64,000 nt of DNA from Apiotrichum sp. Y4204 (GCA_025531455.1 JAMYHL010000069.1:186001-250000); one strand, 5' to 3'. Positions 32,737 to 43,703 are shown, numbered from the stretch's first letter. Numbers and translations: made by a program. The notes: generated from the sequence alone by a model not told the origin.

Positions 32737-35529
32737 ATGGTCAAGAAAAAGATCTCCCGCGCCGCGGCCATCAAGATCCACAGCCGCCCCACGACCCCGA
32801 CCACCGGCTCGTTCCCCAACTCCGACTCCCGGCCGAGCACGCCGGTGAACTCGAACGAGCCCGAGTCGTCGGAGAACGGCGGCGGTGGCGTCGTAGTTGC
32901 AAAGGCCGATGTCCCCGAGAGTTCCGATTCCCCAGCGCCGATCGCAGCGAAGGACGACGCTTCCGACAAGATCCGCACTTTGACCGCCGACGTTGAGGCA
33001 CTCAAGGTCGCCGAGGCTGGATACAAGAGCACGATTGCGTCGCATGAGGAGAGGACTGCCGGGCTCAAGTCTCAGCTTGCAGAGCTCGAGGCCAAGGTGT
33101 CCAAGTCGGCTGAGACGATCGCCGCGCAGGAGAAGGCGATTGCCGACGCTAAGGAGCGGTACGACGCTGCTGGCGCCGAGGCCGAGTCTGCCCAGAAGGG
33201 CCTCAGGGACCAGCTCGCCACCCTTGAGAAGAAGGCGGCGGAATCCAAGGACATTATTTCCGGCCACGAGGCGACTATCGCCGAGCTCAAGAAGTCGGCC
33301 GCGGACAGCGAGTCCAAGTACGAGGGTGCCGTCAAGTCCAACGACGCCGCGCAGGCCGACCTCAAGAAGCAGGTTGTCGAGCTGAAGGCTGCGGCTGAGG
33401 CGTCGAACGCCAAGGTCGCCGAGAACGCGACCGCCATCTCCGACCTTGAGGCCAAGGTTGCCGCTGCCGAGTCCGCTGCGAAGGAGTCCGCCGCCGAGCT
33501 TGAGAAGCAGGCGGCGGCGCACTCTGCCGCCGAGAAGGGGCTCAAGGAGAAGGTCGCTGAGCTCGAGAAGAACGTTTCCGCATCCAAGGAGAAGATCACC
33601 ACCTTCGAGAGCACCGTTGCCGATCTCACCGCGAAGCTTGAGGCGTCCAAGGCTGCCGAGAAGAAGGCCGCCGCCGCCGCCAAGGAGGCCGAGACCCTCA
33701 AGGCTGACCTCGCCACTCGCGATGAGAAGCTCGCCGCTGCTGACGCCACGGTTGCCACGCTCAAGGGTGAGGCTGAGGAGCTCAAGACCAAGGTCGAGGC
33801 TGCGGAGAAGAAGACCAGCGAGTTGAACGACAAGGTCGACGCCGCCGACAAGGCCGCCGAGGAGCTCAAGACCAAGGTCGAGGCTGCGGAGAGGAAGGCC
33901 AGCGAGATGAAGGATAAGATCGTCGCCGCCGATAAGGCGACCGAGGAGCTCAAGGACAAGCTCTCGACCGCTGAGAGCGAGGCTGCCGAGCTCAGGAGCA
34001 AGATCGCCGCGCAGGAGGAGACTATCGCCGCCCGCGATGCCTCTATCGCTGCTTCCGCTGCTGACGCCGACAAGGCCACCGCAGAGCTCAAGGAGAAGCT
34101 CGAGACTGCGGAGAAGGACGCCAGCGAGATGAAGGACAAGATCGCTGCTGCCGACAAGGCCACTGCAGAGCTCAAGGACAAGCTTGAGGCCGCTGAGAAG
34201 GCAGTTTCTGAGGGCAAGGACACGATCGCTGCCCGCGACGCGACAATTGTCGAGAGCCAAGAGAAGATCACCGCTCTCGAGGCCAAGGTCTCCACGCTTG
34301 AGATCACCATCACCGAGCTTCAGGGCAAGGTCACCGAGGCCGAGGCTGCGCTCGCAACCAAGAACAAGGAGGCCGGCGAGCTCAAGGCCGACCTTGAAGC
34401 GGCTCGTGCCAAGACTGCTACCGAGCTCCAGGAGGCGATCGACACCCGTGACAAGGCTGCCGAGGAGCTCAAGAAGGAGATCGAGGCTCGTGACACCGCT
34501 GTCGCTGCCGCCAAGGCCCAGGCTGAGAAGCTCGAGGCTCGCGTCACTGAGCTCACCGCCACTATCTCCACCCGCGATGAGAAAATTGCTTCTCTCACCG
34601 CTGATGTCGCCTCCCGTGATGACACCATCGGTTCCAGCAAGAGCGAGCTCGAGTCAGCCAAGTCCGCGCACGAGGAGGCTGTCGCTGGCCACGAGAAGAC
34701 TATTGCTGCTCTCACTGCCGAGCTCGAGTCGGCCAAGGCTTCGCACGCTGAGGCTGTTGCCGCCCGGGATGAGAAAATCCGTGGCCTTGAGTCGGATGTT
34801 GCATCCCACAAGACTGCCCACGAGGAGACCGTGGCCCAGCACGCCCGTGCTATCACCGAGCACACCGACAAGATCACCGACTTCTCCTCTAAACTCTCCT
34901 CTGCCGAGGCCGCTGTTGCTGCCGCACAGCAGGAGCTCGACAACGCCAACATTTCGATTATCCCCAACCTCGAGGTGCAGCTGCTTCAGGCCACTCAGGA
35001 CCTTGCTGCGGCAACCACGGCCGGCGAGGGCCTGACGTCTGAGAAGAACGCCGCCGAGGAGTCGGTGCGTTCGCTCACCGATGCTCTCTCCTCGCGCACC
35101 GAGACCATTACCACCTACGAGACTCAGCTCGCCGAGCTTAAGAAGGAGCTTGACGTCGTCAAGCATAAGCTCTCGGAGTGCTCGACCAAGGTCATCCCCG
35201 GTCTTGAGGCCGAGCTCGCCGCCGCCCGGGACGCGACCCTTGCTGCTCGCAAGGAGGCGTCCTCCTCCCACACCGAGATTCTGGCTGAGCGCGACTCGCT
35301 CATCAAGGACCTCGAGGCCAAGCTCGCCGCGCGCGAAGAGTCGTTCCGCACCGTCCAGTCCCAGCTTGGCGAGCGCGACGAGGCTCTCCAGGCGCGCGTT
35401 GCCGAGATCAAGGAGAAGGATGACCTCATTGTCGCGCAGGAAACGTCGGCTCGCAAGTCCAAGGCCACGATTGGCTCGCTCCTTGTCGCCGTTGCCGCCC
35501 TCTTCGGCCGCACCCTCTTTGGCATGTAA
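32737..35529 (+). CDS. 930-aa intronless coiled-coil protein with C-terminal hydrophobic anchor
   Basis: One uninterrupted frame from ATG 32737 to TAA. Residues 1-~75 are basic then Ser/Pro-rich (KKKISRAAAIKIHSRP, SRPSTPVNS). From ~78 to ~905 it is almost entirely Ala/Glu/Lys/Asp/Leu heptads, with recurring cassettes such as AEELKTKVEAAE, ATAELKEKLETAEKDASEMK and ARDATI. The last ~20 residues (ATIGSLLVAVAALFGRTLFG) are one hydrophobic segment ending at Met930, the layout of a tail-anchored protein with a cytosolic rod. It resembles golgin or tether proteins in shape only; no catalytic or named domain was found. Alanine- and charge-rich helices also resemble LEA-type proteins. Strong G/C third-position bias and the absence of introns suggest high expression or recent expansion (inference). 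Confidence 0.75.
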   Translation: MVKKKISRAAAIKIHSRPTTPTTGSFPNSDSRPSTPVNSNEPESSENGGGGVVVAKADVPESSDSPAPIAAKDDASDKIRTLTADVEALKVAEAGYKSTIASHEERTAGLKSQLAELEAKVSKSAETIAAQEKAIADAKERYDAAGAEAESAQKGLRDQLATLEKKAAESKDIISGHEATIAELKKSAADSESKYEGAVKSNDAAQADLKKQVVELKAAAEASNAKVAENATAISDLEAKVAAAESAAKESAAELEKQAAAHSAAEKGLKEKVAELEKNVSASKEKITTFESTVADLTAKLEASKAAEKKAAAAAKEAETLKADLATRDEKLAAADATVATLKGEAEELKTKVEAAEKKTSELNDKVDAADKAAEELKTKVEAAERKASEMKDKIVAADKATEELKDKLSTAESEAAELRSKIAAQEETIAARDASIAASAADADKATAELKEKLETAEKDASEMKDKIAAADKATAELKDKLEAAEKAVSEGKDTIAARDATIVESQEKITALEAKVSTLEITITELQGKVTEAEAALATKNKEAGELKADLEAARAKTATELQEAIDTRDKAAEELKKEIEARDTAVAAAKAQAEKLEARVTELTATISTRDEKIASLTADVASRDDTIGSSKSELESAKSAHEEAVAGHEKTIAALTAELESAKASHAEAVAARDEKIRGLESDVASHKTAHEETVAQHARAITEHTDKITDFSSKLSSAEAAVAAAQQELDNANISIIPNLEVQLLQATQDLAAATTAGEGLTSEKNAAEESVRSLTDALSSRTETITTYETQLAELKKELDVVKHKLSECSTKVIPGLEAELAAARDATLAARKEASSSHTEILAERDSLIKDLEAKLAAREESFRTVQSQLGERDEALQARVAEIKEKDDLIVAQETSARKSKATIGSLLVAVAALFGRTLFGM

Positions 35530-35945
35530 CGAAACCAGACCCTCCATTCATTTCATTCAGTCTCCTGTCCATATACCTTGCGCGTCGCGCCCCCACCCTC
35601 ACTGCATTCTCCTATTCCCCGATCATGACTCCGTCCGCAGTCCAGTACCATTATGACATGCCTATATGCACCCATCCATGACGACAGCGAGTGAACGAGG
35701 AAGTGGCACCTGGAAGCTGGAAGTGAAGTGGCACTTGTGGAGATTGTTTTGGCGGAGTGGCGGAGAGTGTGCCAAGATGCCGAGGTGATCGGCCACCTCC
35801 GAACCCGAGACTCCGGCAACTCCGTGCCGAACAATCAACCAAGACTTCCTCGTCCACTACGAGCAGCTACATACAGTATCTCTCCCCCACTTCTCTACTC
35901 TTTTTTTCGTTCTCAACAACCTACACCCCCTTCTCAGCATACAAG
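35530..35945 (+). promoter_or_regulatory. Intergenic/promoter region
   Basis: About 415 bases from the coiled-coil stop to the hydrolase start, ending in a pyrimidine-rich leader (TTTTTTTCG near 35902). Nothing else recognised. Confidence 0.4.
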
Positions 35946-37056
35946 ATGGCAAAACGCTCTCCGGCCAACGACTACATGTCCGACGCGCACAGCATGGACT
36001 ACTCCGTGCTCGACATGGGCCGCGGCCCAGTATCGAAGCGGACGGTCAACCTTGTCGACCTCGAAGTACACGTGCACGGGCTACAAGAGATCGAGGGCAG
36101 TGACCGGCCAGTTGCGATTGTTGTGCGTAAAAGAAGAGAATGAGAGTAACGAAGGACGAGACACGAAAACGCTTCTCTTTCCTCGACTCTCCTTCCCCGT
36201 GTTTTGCTTTTCCTTTCTGACCCCAGCTCCTCGCGCACGGATGGCAGAACTCGGCCAAGGTGATGGACCCGCTCGCCGCTGGCATAATCTACGAGGTGGC
36301 GCGGCACGCGGCCGCGCAGGGCAGCGGCAAGCGGCAGACCAAGGACGTGATCGTGGTGACGATGGTGCGTAACCGTGAAGTATGTACCCTAACTCTCGCA
36401 GGACCAGCGGAACCACGGTCCGCGCGAACGCGTGACTCTCAACCCGCCGTTTGACACGAACCCTGCGCGCCTCGCACACATGGCGGCCACCGTCACTGGC
36501 GGCGTACAGGACCACCAGCTGGTGATGCAGTTCCTCCCCGCTGCGCTGTGGCCGCACAATGAGCGGAATGTCGCCCAGTGGCTCAGCGCGGGTGTAAGCA
36601 TGGGCGGGCACGTTACCTGGCGCCTGTTAAGAGAGGGTGAGTTGCATAGCCGGAGGTTCAGTTGTGGATATCGTTCTGATGGCAGACCCCCGGATCACGG
36701 TCGGTGTGCCGATTATCTCGATCCCGTCCGAGGCGCTCGGCGGGCTACTCACCGCCCGTGTTAAGAAACTCGCGGCGCAGGGCATCGAGACGTATTATCC
36801 CCGAGTGGTGGCCGAGTACTACGAGTCGCGTCCGCCGCCGGGGGCGTATGCGGGCAAGAAGATTCTCGCGGTGTACGGAAAGGAAGATCGCATGCTCCCT
36901 ATACGCTTTGGGCAGGCTGCGCTCGACGAGATTATCGCGCGCAATGCCCCCGGAGACGTGTGCCAGTTCGTGCAGGAGAACAAGGGGCACGTCGTTAGTC
37001 GCGAGATGGTGCAGCATGTTGCCGAGTGGTTCTGGCGCTGGAGCCTCAGTGTCTAG
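35946..37056 (+). CDS. Alpha/beta-hydrolase family protein
   Basis: Four exons, 35946-36122, 36227-36364, 36402-36636 and 36686-37056 (921 nt, 306 aa). Fold landmarks: LLAHGWQNSAK (oxyanion HG), VTMDQRNHGPRE, nucleophile elbow SAGVSMGGHVTW (G-x-S-x-G, Ser in VSMGG), acid residue in ILAVYGKEDRMLP, and histidine in ENKGHVVSREM. The likely Ser-Asp-His triad is therefore complete. Esterase, thioesterase and peptidase members share these motifs and the substrate cannot be told. No signal peptide is visible. The upstream 5' region is pyrimidine-rich and the ATG follows ACAAG, a good start context. Confidence 0.8.
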
Positions 37057-37329
37057 ACGTGATGTACAAATTACATGACATTTACTAACGGATGATGGAC
37101 AGACATAATCATTGTTCTACAGGACGTCTGCTTTATGTGCGGCTCTGCCAGGCAGGAGTTAGAGAGAGATGAATACAAGGGAGGACGGATGAGTTATATG
37201 GGAGGAAGTAATGTTGCTGGCCACGGATCTCCACAAGGGTATCGTTGGGCATTGAGCTGATAGATACAGGATTTCTGATGGCAGGAAAGCCGAGTGCGTC
37301 TCAACCGATACTAAAAGTGCGGACAATGT

Positions 37330-37854
37330 TCAGTCGTCTTTGTTGAATGACGCGAGGTAATCGTTGGCGTTACCGCCCGTCATTGTGATGAGCGGATGAC
37401 CTAGGCGAAGAAGCTCGTCGAATGCAGCGATCTCAATAGTGACGGTGGCATTGTCATCGGGCCGGCCATTCGCGGCCACGCGTCGCCTTGCGTCCCGGGT
37501 CCACCTGGTCCACACGCTCGTCAGCGATCTGAGACTTTCTCCAGCTTCGATCTCGGCCTTGGTGGGAGAGAACGAGCAGCGTTCATTTGTGCACGACGTG
37601 CATTTGACAAAACGTCGAGACCGTTTGAGAGTGCACTCCCGCTTCGCCACCTGGCACTGCCAGCAGCGGTCCCTACCAGTGTAGGCAATTTTCGCGTCGT
37701 CGTTGTCCTGATTGTGGTCGTTGCGGTTATCGTTCCTTTTGCGTTTTTTGTTGTACTGTCTTGACAGCTCCTCACGCTCCTCGGGTTCAGTGGGCTCGAG
37801 CTTGCCGTTGACCAACGGCGACGGCTCGCGGTGTCTCAGGAGCTCGGCTTTCAT
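37330..37854 (-). CDS. Small protein with Zn2Cys6-like cysteine cluster
   Basis: Single-exon frame of 174 aa from ATG 37854; earlier in-frame codons lack an ATG, and an upstream exon cannot be excluded. A basic, Asn-rich stretch (KKRKRNDNRNDHNQDN) precedes six cysteines spaced C-x2-C-x6-C-x10-C-x2-C-x4-C (from CWQCQVAKREC to ERC). This is close to the fungal Zn2Cys6 DNA-binding pattern, but the last gap is 4 instead of the usual 6-8. The C-terminus (~80 aa) is acidic/hydrophobic and unrecognised. It may be a minimal transcription regulator or an orphan; no fungal-transcription-factor domain follows. Converges with the hydrolase gene. Confidence 0.5.
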   Translation of the reverse strand: MKAELLRHREPSPLVNGKLEPTEPEEREELSRQYNKKRKRNDNRNDHNQDNDDAKIAYTGRDRCWQCQVAKRECTLKRSRRFVKCTSCTNERCSFSPTKAEIEAGESLRSLTSVWTRWTRDARRRVAANGRPDDNATVTIEIAAFDELLRLGHPLITMTGGNANDYLASFNKDD

Positions 37855-39211
37855 CGGCTCCCCACGTCTCCTCTCCGACACCTGGCTCGAGGCTCCTTCC
37901 CTGTGGGATTCAAAGTGATCTGGGCCACGGCGGACGTCGGAACGAGCGGTGGACGCGGGAGATTCGTTCGTAGTGAGCTCGAAGTAATGACTGAAGAGGA
38001 GGAAGGGAAGTCAACTGCACACTGCACGCTCACTGTCACACCAGGTGTGTGCCAGGACAGTTGTACTCGACGTTGCCTTGGACCTGCTTCCAGTCAAGGG
38101 CCACTTATAGTGTGCGTGATCGCAAGCAGTGAAGCTGGCAAAGTTGTGAAGATGACCAAAACAGAATCGTGGAACCAAACAAACGGCCATCGCCGCTCAA
38201 CGTCAATCGCCGCCCGACACCGTCCATCCGAGCTTCATATACTATACCACCTCTTGCCGGGCCCTCGCTTACAGGAGGAGCAGTCTCGTCAACGGAGACG
38301 AACTTCGGACTTCTCCTCTGCCGTGCTTGTCGTTCTTGTCGTCGGCAACGATGAAAGGGAATGTGTAAGTTTAACAGTTTACCAGATCTTCCGTTCTACC
38401 GTCTCGCTTGGATCTCGGATCTCGAACTCTTTTCTCCTGCACTTCTGCCCGCGCTGTCTACTGCTGACTGTCCCTCATGGTTGATCTATAGATCTATATC
38501 CGCCTTTCTGGACTAACCGGCAAAACTGACTGACATTGCTAACGTGGAGTTTCTGAGGCAACTTGCAGTGGGGACGTGAGGTTTGAATAGAGTGGCGTTG
38601 TCATTGGTGACGCGTCGGAGTGGTGGTCCATATGTATGTTACTGGGTTACTCACTTCAAAACGATGATCACCTAACTCGGCATCCATCAGACATCGGCAT
38701 TCATCGACAGTTCTCAGACGCTGGGTGCTAAAATGCCAGTCGTCCACCTCACATACCGAGGTCGAGACGGTCAAACGGAACCTAGTGCCTCAGGTTGTGG
38801 TCGCGGTGTGCCCTTGGCCAGTTGCGAATCGTGCTCCACGGATCTACGGGATAGGAATGTGGGTATTGGGGCCAAGTACGTACGACAGCGGGAGCCGCCA
38901 GGCCGAGGCATTGGTTCGGCGCCAAGCACACTTCGGGACGATCAGTTTAGCAGATCAGCCGACATTCCTTCTGTCGAACCGAGGAAACTTGTGACCATGG
39001 TCGGCACAGGCACCGGCAACCACCAAGATTTCTCGGTTGATCACTGATAATCGCTGGTGCCCCAGACCCCTTGTCAAGTCTGCAGCGAGATGACAACGGA
39101 GAGAACTGGTGGAGAAGGCGGCTGCACGTTGAGCGCCGAGCACATATATTATCACTGACGTGGGGACGAGTTGAGCCCCACATTCGAGCTCAACCCCTCA
39201 CCTCCCTAACT
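37855..39211. promoter_or_regulatory. Divergent intergenic region
   Basis: About 1.36 kb between the zinc-cluster-like gene and the MFS transporter. A TATA-like ACATATATTATC at 39142-39153 lies ~60 bases before the transporter ATG. Short unconserved frames only. Confidence 0.4.
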
Positions 39212-40976
39212 ATGCCCTCACTTGGTATCATTCTCGGCGTGTTTGCCTCTTTCGGCGGCTTTTTGTAAGTGGAAATGTCTGCGCGGAAGGCAGATACGGG
39301 CCGCTGTCATGAACACGCCTAGCTCACGCTCACGCCAGATTCGGCTACGACACGGGCTATATCTCGGGATGCAAGGAGATGCCCTACTTCCTTTCCGTAT
39401 ACGGCGACCTCATGCCGGATGGGAGCTACCGCCTCTCGTCGCAAACAGACTCACTTATCACTTCGATTCTGTCCGCCGGCACCTTCTTTGGTGCGCTGTT
39501 CGCCTCCACTGTTGGTGATGCCCTTGGCCGGCGTCTTGGCATCTTGGTTTACGTCGGTGAGTGGCACTTACAAACCCCGTCCACAACTTTGCTGACTCGC
39601 AGTAATCTTCGCTGTCGGAGTCGCCCTTCAGACGGGCGGAAAGAGTATTGGCGCCTTTGCTGCCGGCCGCGTGCTCGCAGGCCTCGGCGTCGGCGGCACC
39701 TCCACCCTCGTGCCGGTATACCAGGCAGAGACGGCTCCACGCAAGATCCGCGGCCTCATCGTCTCGTGCTACCAGTTCTTCATCACATTCGGTCTGCTCA
39801 TCGCCGCGATCGTCGTGAACGCGACAAAGTCGTTCTCCAACGCGTCGTCATACCAGATCCCCATCGGGATCCAGTTCGTGTGGGGCGCGATCCTTTCGGT
39901 CGGCATGCTCATTCTCCCTGAGTCGCCTCGTTGGCTTCTCCTCAAGGACCGCCCGGCCGACGCGCGCCGCTCCCTCTCCCGCGTTCTTGGATTTCCTGAG
40001 AACTCGCCCGAGGTCGACACTGAAATCAACGAAATGTCCGCCACGCTCCAGCACGAGCGCACCGTCGGCGGAGCGTCGTGGGCCGACTGCTTCCGCATGG
40101 GCGAGAACAAGGCGCTGCTCCGCATCGGCACCGGCATGCTTGTCCAGGCGTTCTCTCAGCTTTCAGGAATCAATTTCATTTTCTACTACGTGAGTACTGT
40201 TCTGGAGGCGAGTAGACGTGAGCAGTCGTGAGGAGGAGCGAAGCTGTCAGAAGTGCAAGCTTTTTAGTTGGGTTATTCGTTGAGCAAGCGCTGAGACTTA
40301 GGGAACCGCCTTCTTCCAGCACTCGGGGATCAAGAATCCCTTTTTGATCACAATTGCGACCAACGTCGTCAACGTCGGCATGACGATTCCGGGCATGTTG
40401 GCGACAGACCGCATCGGGCGACGCCCAATGATCATCTATGGCGCGTTCGGCATGGCTGTCTCCCAGATCATTGTCGCCGCTGTCGGCGTTTCGACCCCGA
40501 TCACGAACGAGGCAAGCCAGAAGGTGCTCGTCGCCTTCGTGTGTATCTTCATCGCGCATTTTGCTTCGACCTGGGCCCCGCTCTCGTGGGTGCTCACATC
40601 CGAGCTTCCGCCGTACAATCTCCGCACAAAGGCCATGTCGCTCTCCACGGCGTCCAACTGGCTCCTGAACTTTGCGATCGGGTACGCGACACCGTACCTC
40701 GTCAACGAGGGCCCGGGGAATGCGGGTCTCAAGACCAATGTCTTCTGGATCTGGGGCGCGTGCTGCATTATTGCAGGCATCGTCACGTATCTCCTCGTTC
40801 CCGAGACCAAGGAGCTGTCTCTCGAGCAAATTGACCTTCTGTATGCCAACGCCTCGCCCCGCCAGTCGGCAAAGTACCGCCGCTACCTTATCGAGAACCA
40901 CGTTTCCCCCGCCGCAGACGAACAGTCACGCACCGAAAAGGAAAAGGACGAGTTTATGGAGGCGGCGTCGGCGTAG
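39212..40976 (+). CDS. MFS sugar-porter family transporter
   Basis: Four exons, 39212-39264, 39339-39556, 39603-40189 and 40302-40976 (1533 nt, 510 aa). The sugar-porter signatures are present: FGYDTGYISG at TM1, GDALGRRLG (loop 2-3), AGRVLAGLGVGGTSTLVPVY, ETAPRKIRGLIVSCYQFFIT (PETK-type region of the N half), LPESPRWLL, the TM7 motif QAFSQLSGINFIFYY joined to GTAFFQHSG, DRIGRRP (loop 8-9) and LVPETKELSLEQID at the C-terminal cytosolic end. Length and about 12 TM segments fit the hexose/high-affinity glucose transporter branch. The substrate cannot be fixed from sequence. The stop is TAG at 40974-40976. Confidence 0.9.
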
Positions 40977-41494
40977 CCGTAGGCGTGACTGACGCTGTGC
41001 GCGATGTGATTATATATCGTTGTGGTTTTGTTCTGAATGGTGATTCGTAGGCTGGTCGGAGTCTGATGGATCTTTGTTTCTGCTGCTGTGATCTTGGTGA
41101 CCCTTGTGTGCCTGTTCCGTCCCGATTCCAGCTCTCACCTTCGGCTCGGAACGACATGCCGATGTTTACACCCCAACGCAGCTGTCAGGAGCAAGCTGTC
41201 CTTTTATCCTTCTCAGGTTCTCCACGCACGTTTAATCAGGTAACAGGTGTCGCAGTCTGTGCATGCCACACGCCACAGTGTGCTCGATGTATGCGATGGC
41301 TGACGGCGACGCCGCCATCTCAGCCTGTGTCGAGGCCAGCCCAGCCACGTCGGGGATGACGTCATTCACGATGTTTATCGTCCGTTGCCAAGCTGAGAAC
41401 TGCGCTTCATGCTGTGCCTCTTTCTACATCGTCGCGACCAACAAGCGACAGCACTTCTCCATCTCTCTATCCCTCATTTTTTCACTCTACCATC
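40977..41494 (+). promoter_or_regulatory. Intergenic/promoter region
   Basis: About 520 bases between transporter stop and next start, ending in a T/C-rich leader. No gene recognised. Confidence 0.4.
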
Positions 41495-43010
41495 ATGGGC
41501 CTCTTCTCTAAGAAACGCGACAGTGAGTGACTCTTCGTCCGCTCTGACACCAGGCTCCCCCGGCGGCCTGTTCGCAAAGTTCCGTCGGCACTCTGCCGAG
41601 AGCGGACATCCGCACATCGTCCTGCGCCTTGTCGCGGTCGGCGATGGCGCAATGGACCTCCCCGACGCAGTGCCGACCTCTTACGCGCTTCAAATCACCG
41701 GCCCGGGTAACCAGCCACTCCCCGATTTCGAGCTTACGAACGACTACGCCTCGTGGACGGCCAAGACCTTCACCTCTGATGACGACCGCGAGGCCTCCCG
41801 CCGCTGCTGGGCCGCCCTCAAGTACACCCGTGTTCTGGACATTATGGGAACGGCCTCGCCTGTCGACGCGAATAACGTTCCCTCGTGGAGCAGTCCTCGC
41901 CAGCGCGGCCGTGACATCGAGCTTGAAGACCGCCTCGCGACCGCCGAGCTGGCGGACGACCTGGCACCTACCCCGGCTGACCTCCACGCGCCGGCCCGCA
42001 TGTCCGACGCGAACGACCCGCTCGTCGGTGCGCTTCGCTGGCTTGCCGATGCGCTACAGAACCTCGCAGTCGTGCGATACGTTGGCATTCCCCCGAGCTC
42101 CGCATTTGTTCAGCTGTTCGCGGACGTGGAGACCAAGATCGTCTTTCCGGCGAGCATTGACGCCCCGCCTCCTATGACGGCTCATCCTCCCGAGGTTGCC
42201 CCTGGCGCTGCGACGCGCGTTGTCTCAAACCTCACATACTCTCCTGCTGGGGGTCCTGGCCGTGTGCCGATCCAGTACGACTACCCTACTGCGCAGGACA
42301 TGGTGTACGTCTACCTCTTTCCAGCTGGAACCCCCGTCGCCCTTCCTGAACTCGGGCTCGAGCACGACGCTTGGCGCCGCCTTGTGCGCGAGATTGCCGG
42401 TATTCTCACCTATTTCCAGGACATGCCGCCAACGGTGCAGCTTGTCGACTGGCCACTGCCGGACGGCGATGTCGCCCTCCCTGCGACTGACTCGGAGGAG
42501 ATGACGGATGTGGCCGCCCGGACGACCGAGGAGAGTAGACGACAGGCTGCGATTGTCTCAGCTGTGTCTGCCGCCACCGCGACAGGCATTGAGGGAACAC
42601 TGGCGCCTGAGAGTGTTGAGACTACCAGACTTGTTGAGACAGAGACTGTGCCTCAGCAAACCTCTGTGGCGGGGAAGACGACGACGATGGCCTCCGAAGG
42701 CGAATCCGCGCCCCTCCTCCCGTCCGCGGTCGGCGACACGCGTGACACGCTTGCTCCGCCTCCCACAGCTACGACTTCCACGGTCGCACCGTCAAAGCCC
42801 ATTCCGGCAACCAAGCCCAACTTCCTCGCGGCGCTCGCGCACCGCCTCACGCTGAACCAGAACGACCCGGACCACCTCAAGGAGATGATGGCCACGGGCA
42901 GCAGCGAGGGCCAGGTGCAGGACGCGCTCAGTAATGTCAGGTTCCTCTCTCGCGCAGAGTACGAGAAATCTGTCGAGCACGACGCCCTTGCCCTTGAGAC
43001 CAGTGTGTAG
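41495..43010 (+). CDS. Protein of unknown function with possible N-myristoylation start
   Basis: Two exons, 41495-41522 and 41554-43010 (494 aa); the 31-nt intron follows only nine codons. The N-terminus MGLFSKKRDS has Gly2 and downstream lysines, compatible with N-myristoylation, though the Ser is at 5 rather than the usual 6. Residues ~25-330 look folded (HIVLRLVAVGDGAMDLP, ALRWLADALQNLAVVRYVG, PIQYDYPTAQDMVYVYLFPA). Residues ~345-450 are Ser/Thr/Ala/Pro-rich and probably disordered, and the C-terminus ends with a helical LAALAHRLTLNQNDPDHLKE segment. I do not recognise the family. It may be a peripheral membrane protein; nothing else can be said. Confidence 0.65.
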
Positions 43011-43247
43011 AGTTGACTTGCTAGATGGACTTTGATTTGTGTCTTATCAAGATAGGTATGGCAGCGGTAAGGCTCAGAGTTGTAACTTGTCAGACTGCCT
43101 GTGCTCGGAATTGATATCCGGAATCACTTATATCACAATGCCAAATGACTGTGCTGACCGTGGCCAATAGCTGCTTAACTGTCACATTGACTTCTCAATT
43201 GTTTCTTCTCATGTTGCTTATTTATTCACAGTCTCCGCCTCTAGTCT

Positions 43248-43629
43248 TCAATCAACCGGGATGCACCGCTCCTCGAGGTCGCGCTTGCAGTACTGCGGGC
43301 AGTCGTGGCAGACGCACATGTGGTCACCGCAGCGGCCATCACCGGTGCAGCCGAGAATCTTGAAGCACTCGTGACGACAGCACCCACCCCGAATTTCGAG
43401 CGCCCGTTCTCCGTGTCCAGCGTCAGCGGGCGGCACGTCAAGCTTTGCATCCTGCTGTCAACGAGTGCCTTCCTGAGAGACTTACGTCAGGGTGCATGGG
43501 CGCCTTGCATGTGAAGGTGTCGCCTTCAAGCGTACAGTCCATCCCGAGGTCGTCAATGTTGAGCGAGGGTGTGGCGGAGACGACTGTGGCGCCAAGGGCA
43601 AGGGCAGTAAGGAGGGAGATGAGCTTCAT
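43248..43629 (-). CDS. Small secreted cysteine-rich peptide, CS-alpha-beta defensin-like
   Basis: Two exons, 43629-43486 and 43451-43248 (348 nt, 115 aa), with a 34-nt GTAAGT...CAG intron. Residues 1-~19 (MKLISLLTALALGATVVSA) are a textbook signal peptide. The mature part has 12 cysteines, two in exon 1 and ten in exon 2. The exon 2 core contains a C-x3-C helix pair followed by C-x4-C-x-C, the spacing used by CS-alpha-beta defensins, plus four extra cysteines. An acidic/Gly stretch between signal and core could be a pro-region. Candidate roles are antimicrobial or structural secreted peptide; this rests on cysteine spacing only. Confidence 0.65.
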
Positions 43630-43696
43630 TGTCGCTGAGGGTTGTAGGAGGTAAGTTTAGGATGAGAGTGGGGGTGAGACTAGCCTTTCATGGACC

Positions 43697-43703
43697 TTTA
43701 TAT
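43697..43703 (-). promoter_or_regulatory. TATA box of the secreted cysteine-rich peptide gene
   Basis: TATAAAG on the minus strand ~70 bases upstream of the peptide ATG, a consensus box at a plausible distance, followed by a short C/T-rich leader. A TATA box suits a regulated, highly inducible gene. Confidence 0.5.

Noticed and set aside
32668..34260. 530-codon open frame antisense to the coiled-coil gene
   Set aside because: Leu/Gly-rich mirror of AAG/GAG/GCC codons; the sense strand gives continuous heptads and a proper tail anchor.
36141..36226. Coding continuation of the alpha/beta-hydrolase exon 1
   Set aside because: The frame stops soon after the GTGCGT donor, and the pyrimidine-rich tract ending CTGACCCCAG marks this as intron.
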